DNA of 64,000 nt from JAJRVM01 sp041752115 (lineage in GTDB: Bacteria > Planctomycetota > Planctomycetia > Pirellulales > Pirellulaceae), in NCBI GenBank assembly GCA_041752115.1, contig JBGSHS010000450.1:1-64000 (forward strand). Direction: 5' to 3'. Made by a program: the position numbers and the translations under genes. The notes below the pieces were generated by a model, which did no database searches, was not told the DNA's origin, and saw nothing but the letters and a program-made list of their open reading frames with translations. Below are positions 1 through 7,949 of the stretch, in pieces. Within the stretch, counting starts at the first letter, position 1, and every line of letters starts with the position of its first letter.

Positions 1-124
1 CCCAACGCGCCGGCCCCCACGACCATCACACGTGCCGCCGCCAGCTTGTCCTGATCCCACCAGGAAATCAGCCGCAATCGTGAATAGCGATCGTCGTCGT
101 CAATGACCAGTGTTTCCTCAGTCA
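1..124 (-). CDS. E1-like (ThiF/UBA family) activating enzyme, N-terminal fragment
   Basis: Only the first 41 codons are inside the window; the gene continues past the left edge. It starts at an ATG (124) and an in-frame TAG lies just upstream, so the start is well fixed. The visible protein has an acidic N-terminus, then RYSRLRLISWWDQDKLAAA, then VMVVGAGALG, which is the glycine-rich Rossmann nucleotide loop found at the start of ThiF/MoeB/E1 adenylation domains. The R-Y-S-R-L segment before it also matches the usual N-terminus of this family. The family adenylates the C-terminus of a beta-grasp ubiquitin-like protein. It is the last visible gene of a minus-strand cassette after the ubiquitin-like, E2 and JAB genes, which makes an E1 role very likely. 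The catalytic cysteine region is not visible. Confidence 0.88.
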
Positions 125-202
125 TGCTCTACCTGTGTCAAGAGGATGTGGGCGGGATCGGGTGAAACGGACATGCACCGCACGCGACCGGTGACCGCTG
201 GC

Positions 203-739
203 TCAAAACCTCCGGGGTCCGTCGCGCACACAAACGAAACCGCAGTCTACGATGTCACGGTTGCACCACTGAAAGAAACCGAATTCCTGCAATACCGGAT
301 CGACGACCATCGCTACCTGCCACACTTCGGGAAAGAAATGCCGATGAATAAACAGGTCGTATCCAGAAAGAAACACGCGCAGATTGGGATGCGTATGGTG
401 CCAGCCGACAATCAGTTCGTCCGGATACCGCCGCTCAATATCCCGGGTCACCGTCGCCCAGGTGTCGTGGGTGAAGGTGAGCGAAGCAGCCTGGGAGGGA
501 GCTTCGTGCGCTTCCAGAAAGTGCCTCACCTCCACATACGGCTCTCCGTCGCTATGGTAACCTCCGAGCAGGAACCCACCCAGCTCGCGCGTCAGATCCC
601 GCTCCGAATAGTCCAAGATCTGTTCGAGCACCGGTTCGTATACCAACAGACTCGCTGCGCCCGGCTGCAACTTCCCCAAGACACAGCTCGTACGCCTGCC
701 ATGTTCGTCCGGTCTGCGTTTGGGAACAGGCTGTAGCAT
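203..739 (-). CDS. JAB/JAMM (Mov34-MPN) metallopeptidase, predicted deubiquitinase-like
   Basis: A protein of about 178 residues with a complete JAMM zinc site. Glu about residue 52 lies in ELGGFLLG. His about 115 and 117 lie in HHTHP, followed after exactly seven residues by Ser (about 125) and, two residues on, Asp (about 128), giving the HxH-x7-S-xx-D signature. The family cleaves isopeptide bonds or trims the C-terminus of ubiquitin-like modifiers. The gene lies between E2 (5 bases upstream) and E1 (78 bases downstream). I chose the ATG at 739; a TTG at 748 would overlap the E2 stop and is the alternative. The protein has no signal peptide or membrane segment, so it is cytoplasmic. The first 40 residues are not conserved with anything I recognise. 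The role as precursor-processing or deconjugating enzyme is inferred from context. Confidence 0.88.
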   Translation of the reverse strand: MLQPVPKRRPDEHGRRTSCVLGKLQPGAASLLVYEPVLEQILDYSERDLTRELGGFLLGGYHSDGEPYVEVRHFLEAHEAPSQAASLTFTHDTWATVTRDIERRYPDELIVGWHHTHPNLRVFLSGYDLFIHRHFFPEVWQVAMVVDPVLQEFGFFQWCNRDIVDCGFVCVRDGPRRF

Positions 740-744
740 GACCC

Positions 745-1425
745 TCAATCCAAGAACATAATGCCCTGGTCCCGGGCGTCATCGTCCGTGTCGACCAGTT
801 CGGCCTCAATGATCGCGTCGTCTCCGTCTTCGATGATCATCACCTCAGGCGTCCAGACAGAAGATGATGACGCGTGCTGGCTCGGCCGCGATTTGCTCTC
901 CGACTCGGCCACGTGACGCGCTTCCGTCGCAGCCTGCCTCGCCACCCGGTCCCGGATCGGACGCTCGTCGACCGGCAGCAGATACGTTTTCTGAGTCTTG
1001 GCCCACAAGGCCGCTTCGCGGTTGTATGGGCTGTCGACATCAAAATTGTGGTAGCGAATCATGTCCCACAGCATCGTGCACAACTCGTCCAGACTCAGGC
1101 TGGGGACCCAGTGGGTGCCGTAACCCCCCAGACATACCACCCCGCTGGCGGAGATGTTGGGATGGAAGATGGGGGAAAGCCAGCCGATCTCCGGCATCAT
1201 GCGCGGGTAGGAGGCTCCCAGAATGATCCGCACCTCATGTAACTCGCGAATCAAGATGGTCTGGCTTCCCTCCACACGCCATAACCCCTTGCCATAGAAC
1301 CGGAGGTGATAACGGTCCGCCGGTTCCCCACTGGTGTCAAAGTCGATGACGGAGCTTTCGCTGCGGAGTTTCTCCATCGACTTCCTGTCATTCCGTAATC
1401 GACGAGTACGAGGCGACTCACGCAT
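745..1425 (-). CDS. E2-like ubiquitin-conjugating enzyme (UBC fold)
   Basis: About 226 residues. The N-terminal helix RLRNDRKSMEKL resembles the first helix of eukaryotic E2s. The central segment carries YPRMMPEIGWLSPIFHPN, then a Cys at about residue 98 in GVVCLGG. This is the E2 YPxxxP, HPN and catalytic cysteine arrangement. Downstream, W-V-P-S-L-S-L-D-E-L and S-P-Y-N-R-E-A-A match the eukaryotic W-P-x-x-T-I and P-x-N-x-E-A segments. The last 60 residues are a low-complexity acidic tail not found in the core fold. Two longer starts exist: a TTG at 1464 with a good GGGGGAG site 9 bases upstream, and this ATG at 1425. The helix argues that the start is not further downstream. The E2 is expected to take the activated modifier from E1 as a thioester. 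JAB follows 5 bases later. Confidence 0.9.
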   Translation of the reverse strand: MRESPRTRRLRNDRKSMEKLRSESSVIDFDTSGEPADRYHLRFYGKGLWRVEGSQTILIRELHEVRIILGASYPRMMPEIGWLSPIFHPNISASGVVCLGGYGTHWVPSLSLDELCTMLWDMIRYHNFDVDSPYNREAALWAKTQKTYLLPVDERPIRDRVARQAATEARHVAESESKSRPSQHASSSSVWTPEVMIIEDGDDAIIEAELVDTDDDARDQGIMFLD

Positions 1426-2050
1426 GGGTCCAACCGCTTTTCTTCTGCTGGAAGCAAGTCTCAATAAACTTCTCTCCCCCGATACCTGGAATCCGCTCGG
1501 TGCTCGTCATCTGTCGGCCTCGACAGCTTGTATTGGTCATACCATGCCTGCCGCCAGCGAAATCCCCTGAGGGGAGACAAACCAGTATCACTCACGCGAG
1601 GAGCCTGCGACAAGCCAGGATCCAATGGCCGGCATGATCGACCCTCTTCGCCGGCTTCATTCAGATCATCATATCGATATCTCGATCACCCACCAAGAAT
1701 TGAGCCCCTCCTGCCCGCTCCACGTCTCCTCCTCGTTCGCTTCGCATCGTTCGCCACGAGATTCCTCACCGTTGTTCGCCCGGCGGCCCCTGCCACTGCC
1801 CAGCAATGTGGAAACTTCCCCGACTGAGCGGAGTGGGCTCGCCGCACGCGGAACGTGCCCGCGGCACTCTGGGAAACCGGCAAGTAGCTCGCGGATCTCA
1901 ACCCCTACCCCCACACCTCATCCCACTCCGGGTGGCTGAGACGCGTCGACACATACCGCGCAGATGTCCGCTGGTCGGCCACGCCACTGCCGACCGCTCA
2001 CAGAGGCCTCGAAGGAGAAACCGCCAATGGGTCATCCCGCCGCTCGAGTT
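1426..2050. other. Gap inside the ubiquitin-like cassette
   Basis: About 625 bases between the ubiquitin-like gene and E2 on the minus strand. No reading frame here has a recognisable protein; the open frames on both strands look like chance in GC-rich DNA. A 30-codon minus-strand frame ends by overlapping the E2 ATG, but it has no support. The gap is long for a tight operon, so E2-JAB-E1 may have its own promoter. Confidence 0.5.
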
Positions 2051-2350
2051 CTACCTGCCTGCGACAATCTCGGGATAGACGATCAGATGATCGCCTTCCC
2101 CCACCTGAGCTTCGACCAGCGTCTGATCTTCACGCAGCCGTTTGCCGCCCTCTTTGTGATCCAGGCTGTAACTCATCGGCTGACCGTCTGGACCCATCAC
2201 GGGCAGATTCATCTTGGTGATGATATTGGGCAGTATGCGACGGACGGTCACCGTGTCGGCAATCACCGCATCCACACTCTTGGCGCCCGTCTGATCTAGG
2301 AAGGTCACGCGCGTTCCTCGACGCCCCTCGCTCGAACCTTGTCCAGCCAT
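2051..2350 (-). CDS. Ubiquitin-like beta-grasp protein (candidate modifier)
   Basis: A 99-residue protein read from the ATG at 2350. Residues 13-19 (TRVTFLD) and 26-32 form two probable strands; 34-48 (TVTVRRILPNIITKM) form the helix. Then follow P-M-S-Y-S-L-D-H and R-L-R-E-D-Q-T-L, and the closing strand V-G-E-G-D-H-L-I-V-Y-P. This order, including the L-x-x-x-x-T-L and G-D-x-L segments, is that of the ubiquitin fold and most resembles the YukD/EsaB-like branch. The C-terminus is E-I-V-A-G-R, not the usual Gly-Gly. If JAB removes the last Arg, a terminal Ala-Gly would be exposed. It is the first gene of the minus-strand cassette with E2, JAB and E1. The modifier role rests on that context. 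A longer frame to 2479 exists but adds nothing that belongs to the fold. Confidence 0.8.
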   Translation of the reverse strand: MAGQGSSEGRRGTRVTFLDQTGAKSVDAVIADTVTVRRILPNIITKMNLPVMGPDGQPMSYSLDHKEGGKRLREDQTLVEAQVGEGDHLIVYPEIVAGR

Positions 2351-2677
2351 GCTGTTACTCCATGTTCTACAAACCGTGTGTGCACATTCGGCGGCACGCG
2401 CCGAGTCAAACCAGGAAACGCAACTCGCCACCGGCGGCGACACGTCCATCAGAATCCCGCTCACAACGGCTGTCCCCACTCTCGACGTTCTCCCACTTCA
2501 GTGAGGGGGATCCGGGGAGTTGCGCAGTGATCTGACTCAGTCGTGTTCACGCAGATCCCAAATTGAGGGGTGCTGGCGAATGGGCAATTCTGCCAACGTA
2601 TTCGCTCGAAGTCTCGTTATCTTAGCCCTTGAGGCCCGCGATTCCAAGCAGCCCGCTCCCCGCTGTGGTATGGGTTG
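2351..2677. other. Intergenic region upstream of the ubiquitin-like gene
   Basis: About 327 bases between the transglutaminase-like gene and the ubiquitin-like gene, both on the minus strand. I see no gene, no clear terminator hairpin and no convincing promoter. It presumably holds the promoter of the ubiquitin-like cassette. Confidence 0.4.
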
Positions 2678-4501
2678 CTAGGGTTTGGCCGTGCCCGGCT
2701 CACTTGGCTCGTACGCTACTACGCGGATCTTCAGCTGGTTTATCACCTGCAAAATGCTCAGCATGGCACTGGTGGAGGCCGCACCCTCGAAACTGGTATC
2801 ACGGATCTTGATGTGGGCGGCCCCAATGCCTCCTGAGCCGAGAGTGGCATCCAAAGGGATCCAACGGCTGTCCACCCACGCCTCGGTCCACATGTGAAAC
2901 GCAAACCCCTGATCGGATATCGAGTAAACAAGTCCCAGGACGGCTCTCGCCGGAATCTTCTGGGCTCGACAAAGTGCCACCAGCAACATCGCGTGCTCGG
3001 TGCAGTCGCCTTTCCGCGTCCGAATGACATCGGCGGCAGTCGCCAACTGCTGACCCGTGTACGTGGAGTGAACTGCCTGTTGCACCCAGCGCTCAAGGGC
3101 GAGGCACTTGTCCCACACGCCGGCGATCGAACCGGCGACTTGCTGGGCCGCCGCCTGGATCTCCGAATCGTCCGACTGAATCCAGTTGTTTGGCGCCAGA
3201 TCGGCCGGAGTGGGAGACGATTGATCGGCGCCGGTGGTTGCACGATCCGGACGCACTGCGAGCACGGTAATGCGGGCCAGACGGTCGCTCAATGGTTCCA
3301 CCAGCTGCGACCCACAGGAGGTGAAAACGTGAGCTGGATTGGCGTGGGCAAGAGTGACTTCGTAAACGGCTTTCTGGAGTTCATGTGGATGGGGCAGGGG
3401 GGACGACACCTTGGCGATCGAATCGTGCAGCAAATCAAACGTACCGCCTGGTTCTTTCGACTGCGCCCGTTCCCTGGTTGTGCGGTAGATCGTCTGTTTG
3501 AGCGTTGGCAGGATTGTCTTGAGCGGCTCGCCAGCCTCATTCGTCCAACTGATCGACTCGATGGTTGCCACTCCGATCCTTGTGACCTGCTGAAGACGCA
3601 GCAGTTGGAGTGTTTGACCCAAGATGTCGACCGACTCGGTCTTCTGAGCTGACAAAGTCGAGTGGGCCACATCCACGCCGGCGGGACTGGGCATCAGCCA
3701 GATCAGCTGGCGAACTTCGTCAGGTTTCATCGGCTGTCGGGCGAGAGACCGTTCCAGGGCAAAGAACCCTCTGTTTGCAGGGTTCCAGGGAATCGACGAC
3801 CGAGTGACTTTTCCCTGACTGGTCACCGTGAGATCCAGTTGGTTTGCGTTACATGTACCCTCGACGACGATGGGAGATGGGCCGATGACGATTTCCGAGC
3901 GAAACGAGTGGAGTCGTTCGGCGTCATCCTCCCAGGATCGCACGTAGCTCGTGATTTTCGAACTCTGGCCGTCCCTCCGAATGTCCAGCTCTTGCCAACT
4001 GCTTCCCTTGAGCCATCGAGTACCATCTGCGTCCACGGTTTCCAACAGTGTACGGATGAAACCGACTTTCGAATCGCCCATGTAGACGGCGTCCCATGTC
4101 TCGTGGCTGTCAACTGTCTTGACAGGCCGAGTCGAAGCAGGGAAGGGGGGGGATTGATCGGCAGCGTCCGAAGGGGCCGACGGCGTCTGAGCGGCTGCGA
4201 GCTGATCAACGGCGGAGCTGGGCGGTTTGGGGGAGGTTGTTGCCTGTTCGCAGCCGGTGACCAACCATCCCGCCGGGAGCAACAGCAGGAGCAGAGGGAG
4301 AGAAGCAGTCTGGGCGCGTCGCCGACGGTCCTGCCGGGCGTTTTCGGCTTGCAGCCGGTACGCGGCAGTCATGCCCCTGGGCATCTGCCCCATGCCCCCA
4401 CGAACGGGAAGCAAGGATGATGGCGGGATCGTTTCGGGTCGGTGCGTTGCGGGCCGGTGCGTTTCGAGTTCAGAGCAGTTCAGCGTCCTGCGGGTCTCCA
4501 T
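2678..4501 (-). CDS. Exported transglutaminase-like (papain-fold) protein
   Basis: 607 residues. The C-terminal part holds the transglutaminase-like core: Cys about 500 in RKGDCTEHAMLL, His about 536 in FAFHMWTEAWV, and Asp about 551 in WIPLDATLG, giving the Cys-His-Asp triad. Family members are mostly cysteine peptidases or amidases rather than cross-linkers. A hydrophobic stretch near residues 68-83 ends in LVTGC, which reads as a lipoprotein signal with Cys 84 as the anchor. That fits poorly with the long N-terminus. The ATG at 4501 has a good AGGAG site, but the starts at 4393 or 4372 (no strong site) would give a more normal signal peptide. The large middle region (residues 100-420) is not recognised. 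It lies upstream of the ubiquitin-like cassette on the same strand, but it is probably extracytoplasmic and unrelated to it. Confidence 0.8.
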   Translation of the reverse strand: METRRTLNCSELETHRPATHRPETIPPSSLLPVRGGMGQMPRGMTAAYRLQAENARQDRRRRAQTASLPLLLLLLPAGWLVTGCEQATTSPKPPSSAVDQLAAAQTPSAPSDAADQSPPFPASTRPVKTVDSHETWDAVYMGDSKVGFIRTLLETVDADGTRWLKGSSWQELDIRRDGQSSKITSYVRSWEDDAERLHSFRSEIVIGPSPIVVEGTCNANQLDLTVTSQGKVTRSSIPWNPANRGFFALERSLARQPMKPDEVRQLIWLMPSPAGVDVAHSTLSAQKTESVDILGQTLQLLRLQQVTRIGVATIESISWTNEAGEPLKTILPTLKQTIYRTTRERAQSKEPGGTFDLLHDSIAKVSSPLPHPHELQKAVYEVTLAHANPAHVFTSCGSQLVEPLSDRLARITVLAVRPDRATTGADQSSPTPADLAPNNWIQSDDSEIQAAAQQVAGSIAGVWDKCLALERWVQQAVHSTYTGQQLATAADVIRTRKGDCTEHAMLLVALCRAQKIPARAVLGLVYSISDQGFAFHMWTEAWVDSRWIPLDATLGSGGIGAAHIKIRDTSFEGAASTSAMLSILQVINQLKIRVVAYEPSEPGTAKP

Positions 4502-5053
4502 GTGTGGCTCCTGACCGGATTGTCAGACTCTGCTTGGTGGATGCGAATAGTGATCGATGGAGCTGGACGCGGCCACTGACGGCGAGTGAAGTTCCCGTCG
4601 CTGTGTGGTGCAGGGCCGATCCAGGGTCGAGTTTTTCCGTTGGATGGCTGGATGATTACCGCGGGCGTCGGTGCGTGGCACCGTGGAGTATATCACGGCC
4701 GGTCCAGGTTTGATGGGGGAGTGTTCCCCGCATTGGCGCGGCGACTTCGTTCCGCTGCGCCGATGGCGAATGCTAGACTTGCAAGGAGACGGAATCTGCA
4801 ATTTTCTGGCCGAAGTTGGCCATCAGCGGATACGCTGCGCAGGAGGAACGTGCTGGGGTATGGGTGATAGCGGTGGAAGGGATCAAACGGACGATGGGGA
4901 ATTCCGTTGGCCCACCGCCGTCCCGCGGATCTTTTGCGGGCAGCCAAGCTTCAGAAAGCGTGACCTAGAGTAGATGAGGACACGACATTCCCGGCGGAGC
5001 CGCCGTAACGACAACATGATGACGCCAGAGATTGAGAGAGGCAGAGGTCAACG
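4502..5053. other. Intergenic region between divergent genes
   Basis: About 550 bases separating the leftward transglutaminase-like gene from the rightward gene at 5054. It should hold both promoters. No convincing -35/-10 pair, RNA gene or coding frame was recognised. Confidence 0.4.
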
Positions 5054-5746
5054 ATGGGCTTCCTGAAGCGATTTTTCCGCAACGTGCTCCATGAGGGGAT
5101 GCCAACCCCACGTACGAGCAGTTTTGAGCACCTGTCCGAGGAAGAGCTGGAAGCTCATCTGGGTGTTCAGCGTTACGGCAGTTTCTGGCTGACGGATGCG
5201 GTCCGGCCGTCGTACGATCTGCAGGTGATTCCGCAGCAGGGTTTTCGGCGAGACGTTTACCAGGACGAAGAGAGTCGAGCTCGCGTGCCGGTGCTGATGG
5301 CCGCCGCCTCGCGCGACGTTCTGTTTGAACTGTTTCTCGATCTGCTCGAACCGCTGGGAAGCGAAGTGGATGTGGTCTTGGAGACCAGCCATGATCACAA
5401 CAGCGGCGGACATCTGGATCTCTACCGTGAACATATCGACATGCCGGTCCTCAAGAGCATTCTGTGGGAATACGAAGAAATGCTGCTCAATGATGGTTGT
5501 ACCGGTATTGCCGTCCTCAATCCCGCCGTACCGCAGGAAGTACAGTTTGACGAGCACAAGATGTTGATCGTCTACGGCGATCCGCTCACGTCGTTCGAAG
5601 GAGCTTTCGAAGCTCGCGATGTCTGGAACATCCAGAACATGAAGTTCATTACCGAGGCCGAGCATGTTCATTCGTCCAGCGAAAAGCACGCCCGCCTGTT
5701 CGAGGAGCTGAAGGTGGACCTGGGGATGGACGGTTCCTATTCGTAA
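5054..5746 (+). CDS. Unrecognised cytoplasmic protein of 230 residues
   Basis: A convincing gene: ATG with GAGG 6 bases upstream, no signal peptide and well-mixed composition. The N-terminus MGFLKRFFRNVLHEG is basic and amphipathic. The rest alternates probable beta and alpha segments, with an acidic middle (LFLDLLEPLGSEVDVVLE) and several His and Asp residues in TSHDHNSGGHLD. I do not recognise a domain. The segments DVVLETSHDH and MLIVYGDPLTSFE would suit a protein made of two small alpha/beta units. It is transcribed alone, away from the transglutaminase-like gene and towards the leftward lipoprotein gene. Function unknown; likely a conserved planctomycete family. Confidence 0.75.
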   Translation: MGFLKRFFRNVLHEGMPTPRTSSFEHLSEEELEAHLGVQRYGSFWLTDAVRPSYDLQVIPQQGFRRDVYQDEESRARVPVLMAAASRDVLFELFLDLLEPLGSEVDVVLETSHDHNSGGHLDLYREHIDMPVLKSILWEYEEMLLNDGCTGIAVLNPAVPQEVQFDEHKMLIVYGDPLTSFEGAFEARDVWNIQNMKFITEAEHVHSSSEKHARLFEELKVDLGMDGSYS

Positions 5747-5900
5747 CGGCGACGGGGTCATCCGCCCGGTGGGAAGTCCGCCTGACACATGGTGCGCGGC
5801 GTGATCGCAGCGGAGCACCTCTGTCGCTCGACGAGCGTGCCGGCGGTCTCCGGCTGCCGGCGGATGAATGTCCCCCTTCGCGTCTCCGGGATGTCGCTTG

Positions 5901-7538
5901 TCAGCGGATCCGCAGGTCGGTCACGGCATTGCCGTATTTGTTCCCTTTCTTGTCCTCGATGGTCAGTTCGAGTGTGTACGATCCGGACCGAAGATCCTTG
6001 GGGAGTATCAGCGAATAGGGAATGAAGTAGTCGCGTCGGCGATTACGGCTGCGATCTCGATTGGGTGGCAGCGTATGCGAGACGACGACTCGCTGATTCT
6101 GATCGAGGATGTCGTAGCGGGCCAGCAGTTCGGTTGTGTAATAGGGGACGCGGGCCGTTGCGGCCGCCGCGCGGCGTGGCGTTCCCCGCCCGCTCCCGTC
6201 GCTGGTGTCGGAGTGCGTTTCGTCGACCGTGAAGTTCTCGACTTCCACATACAGCAGCACTTCGCGGCCAGCTTCCAGCGAATACGGATCGCACTCCACA
6301 AAGTCTCCATACCCGAAGACGCTGGTGCAGAACGTCAGATTGTTCAGCCGCAGGGGGCCGAGCGTGGCCAAGGTCGAAACGCCCTTCTGCAGATGTTCGG
6401 TGGCCATCTCGACCCGATGTCGTAACTTCGGCAACTCCTGGGGATCCAGCAGAACGCCAAGCCCCATGATGGTCTGACGCCAGAATTCCAACTGTTCTTC
6501 GTCCATCCCTTCAAGCGTGCTCATCGCTCGTTCGGGATCATCGGCAGCCAGTTGCAGGAGACTGAGGCACGTTCGTAACCGAGCGGCTTCGACTTCGTCG
6601 AGTGAACCGCTGTCGAGATCCTGCTGCAGTCGCGTCATGGCCTGACGCAGTTGTTTCTGCCAGGAGTCCGGCGGTACAGTCGAATGGCTGTCATCCTTGG
6701 CGGCGGTCGTCAACCTGATCCGAGTTTCTTCATATCCCTCGGCTGGTCCAATTTCACCGGCCGACCGCCCAGCTTCCGCTGCAGCCGATGGCTGCGACGC
6801 GGGAGAACCGTCTGGGGTTGCAGCTTGTTCGGCGCTTTCGGCTGCGGCCGCCGGTGTCGGAACGGATCTCGTCGCACTGGTGTCGATAGACGACAGTCCC
6901 GTGGAACTGGCTTGTGGAAGGGGCGGGATCGGGGGTGCAGACGACGACCTGGAGGCCGTCTGGTTGGCAGACGCCGCAGTCGCCGCCACCGTCGCCGCCA
7001 CCGTCGCCGCCGCAGCAACTGGCGAATCCGGCGAAACTGCAGGAGCGGCCGTTACCGAAGGTGTGGCCGTGCGGTCTGCAGGCGACTGCGTTTCGCTCGC
7101 CTCACTGGGCCGGTGGTCGGCCTCTTCATTGCGACACTCGACCCGACAGGCCGTATCGGGTGACGGCGGTTCTGCCGACTCAGCCGGCTTGACGGTGAGC
7201 GCGGAAGCCGGCTGGGACTCCGCCGCGACGCCATTGATCTGTCCAAAGCAGTAGGCGGCAACGAACTGACGATCCTGAGGGGCAGCGCTGGCGATAATTT
7301 GCTCGAAGTTAGCGGCCGCAGCGGGAGAAAACCCCTTGGCCAGTGCCAGTTGTCGTGCTCGGGCGGCATCACAATGGCCGATCGCTGGAGGCTGCGCGTC
7401 CCGTTCGCTCGCCTCCACTTCGCTCGCCGGCTCGTTCAACTCGGCGACCGGACCGCGCACCAGCGCAGGCGCAGCGCATCCTCCCCAGGCGAGGAGCAGG
7501 GGTACTAACCAGGCTCGATGACGACCACTTGCATGCAT
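5901..7538 (-). CDS. Putative lipoprotein with Ala/Ser/Pro-rich linker, unknown function
   Basis: 545 residues. MHASGRHRAWLVPLLLAWGGC is a lipoprotein signal; Cys 21 is the expected lipidated residue. Residues about 80-290 are low-complexity, rich in Ala, Ser, Pro and Thr, and probably disordered. About residues 290-380 are helical, with a Leu-rich region. The C-terminal 165 residues start with LRLNNLTFCTSVFGYGDF and are rich in beta strands; they look like a small all-beta binding domain that ends in LELTIEDKKGNKYGNAVTDLRIR. I do not recognise the family with certainty. The gene stands alone on the minus strand. It is probably a cell-surface or periplasmic protein. Confidence 0.72.
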   Translation of the reverse strand: MHASGRHRAWLVPLLLAWGGCAAPALVRGPVAELNEPASEVEASERDAQPPAIGHCDAARARQLALAKGFSPAAAANFEQIIASAAPQDRQFVAAYCFGQINGVAAESQPASALTVKPAESAEPPSPDTACRVECRNEEADHRPSEASETQSPADRTATPSVTAAPAVSPDSPVAAAATVAATVAATAASANQTASRSSSAPPIPPLPQASSTGLSSIDTSATRSVPTPAAAAESAEQAATPDGSPASQPSAAAEAGRSAGEIGPAEGYEETRIRLTTAAKDDSHSTVPPDSWQKQLRQAMTRLQQDLDSGSLDEVEAARLRTCLSLLQLAADDPERAMSTLEGMDEEQLEFWRQTIMGLGVLLDPQELPKLRHRVEMATEHLQKGVSTLATLGPLRLNNLTFCTSVFGYGDFVECDPYSLEAGREVLLYVEVENFTVDETHSDTSDGSGRGTPRRAAAATARVPYYTTELLARYDILDQNQRVVVSHTLPPNRDRSRNRRRDYFIPYSLILPKDLRSGSYTLELTIEDKKGNKYGNAVTDLRIR

Positions 7539-7949
7539 TGTGTCTGGAGCACTTTTGGTTCAGGGTACCAGACGTTACAGAGAGGTGCGGATGTTAGAAA
7601 ATGACACACAATGCTGCAAGATCAACCCCTGCACAGGCAGTCTCGCCAGTCTGCCTCTCTTTGCTCGTTTGTCAGGGGGCCGGCGACTTACGGTGTCTGG
7701 AGAGCCGCGTTTGGAGAGCGGCGATTCAGACTGCCGGACGGAGAACGCCGTGAGATCGGGGAAATTACCACGAGCATGTGGCTCTGCCCGCTCCAGGAAT
7801 CGGCCTTGAAAGGCCACAAGGGTTTGCCGAGAGGCCATGCGATCGCCCCGCGGTATGCACTTCCATCGCCTTATTCGGCGCCCAACCGCTGCGACCGTCG
7901 ACCATTCGGAATCGATAGTGAGCTTGAATGGCGTCGCGCCAAAGGTCTG
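7539..7949. other. Intergenic region
   Basis: About 410 bases between two minus-strand genes. I see no credible gene or RNA. It should contain the 3' end of the GH2 transcript and the promoter of the lipoprotein gene. Confidence 0.4.

Noticed and set aside
1425..1520. A 30-codon minus-strand frame ending at the E2 start
   Set aside because: It has no good ribosome site, no recognisable sequence and lies in a spacer full of chance frames.
1..2350. Whether the transglutaminase-like gene at 2678 belongs to the ubiquitin-like system
   Set aside because: It is separated by 327 bases, carries an export signal and has no motif specific to ubiquitin removal; it would work outside the cell.
6651..7254. 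Long open frames opposite the lipoprotein gene at 5901-7538
   Set aside because: They are antiphase shadows of the Ala/Pro/Ser-rich linker in GC-rich DNA, with no ribosome site and no recognisable protein.
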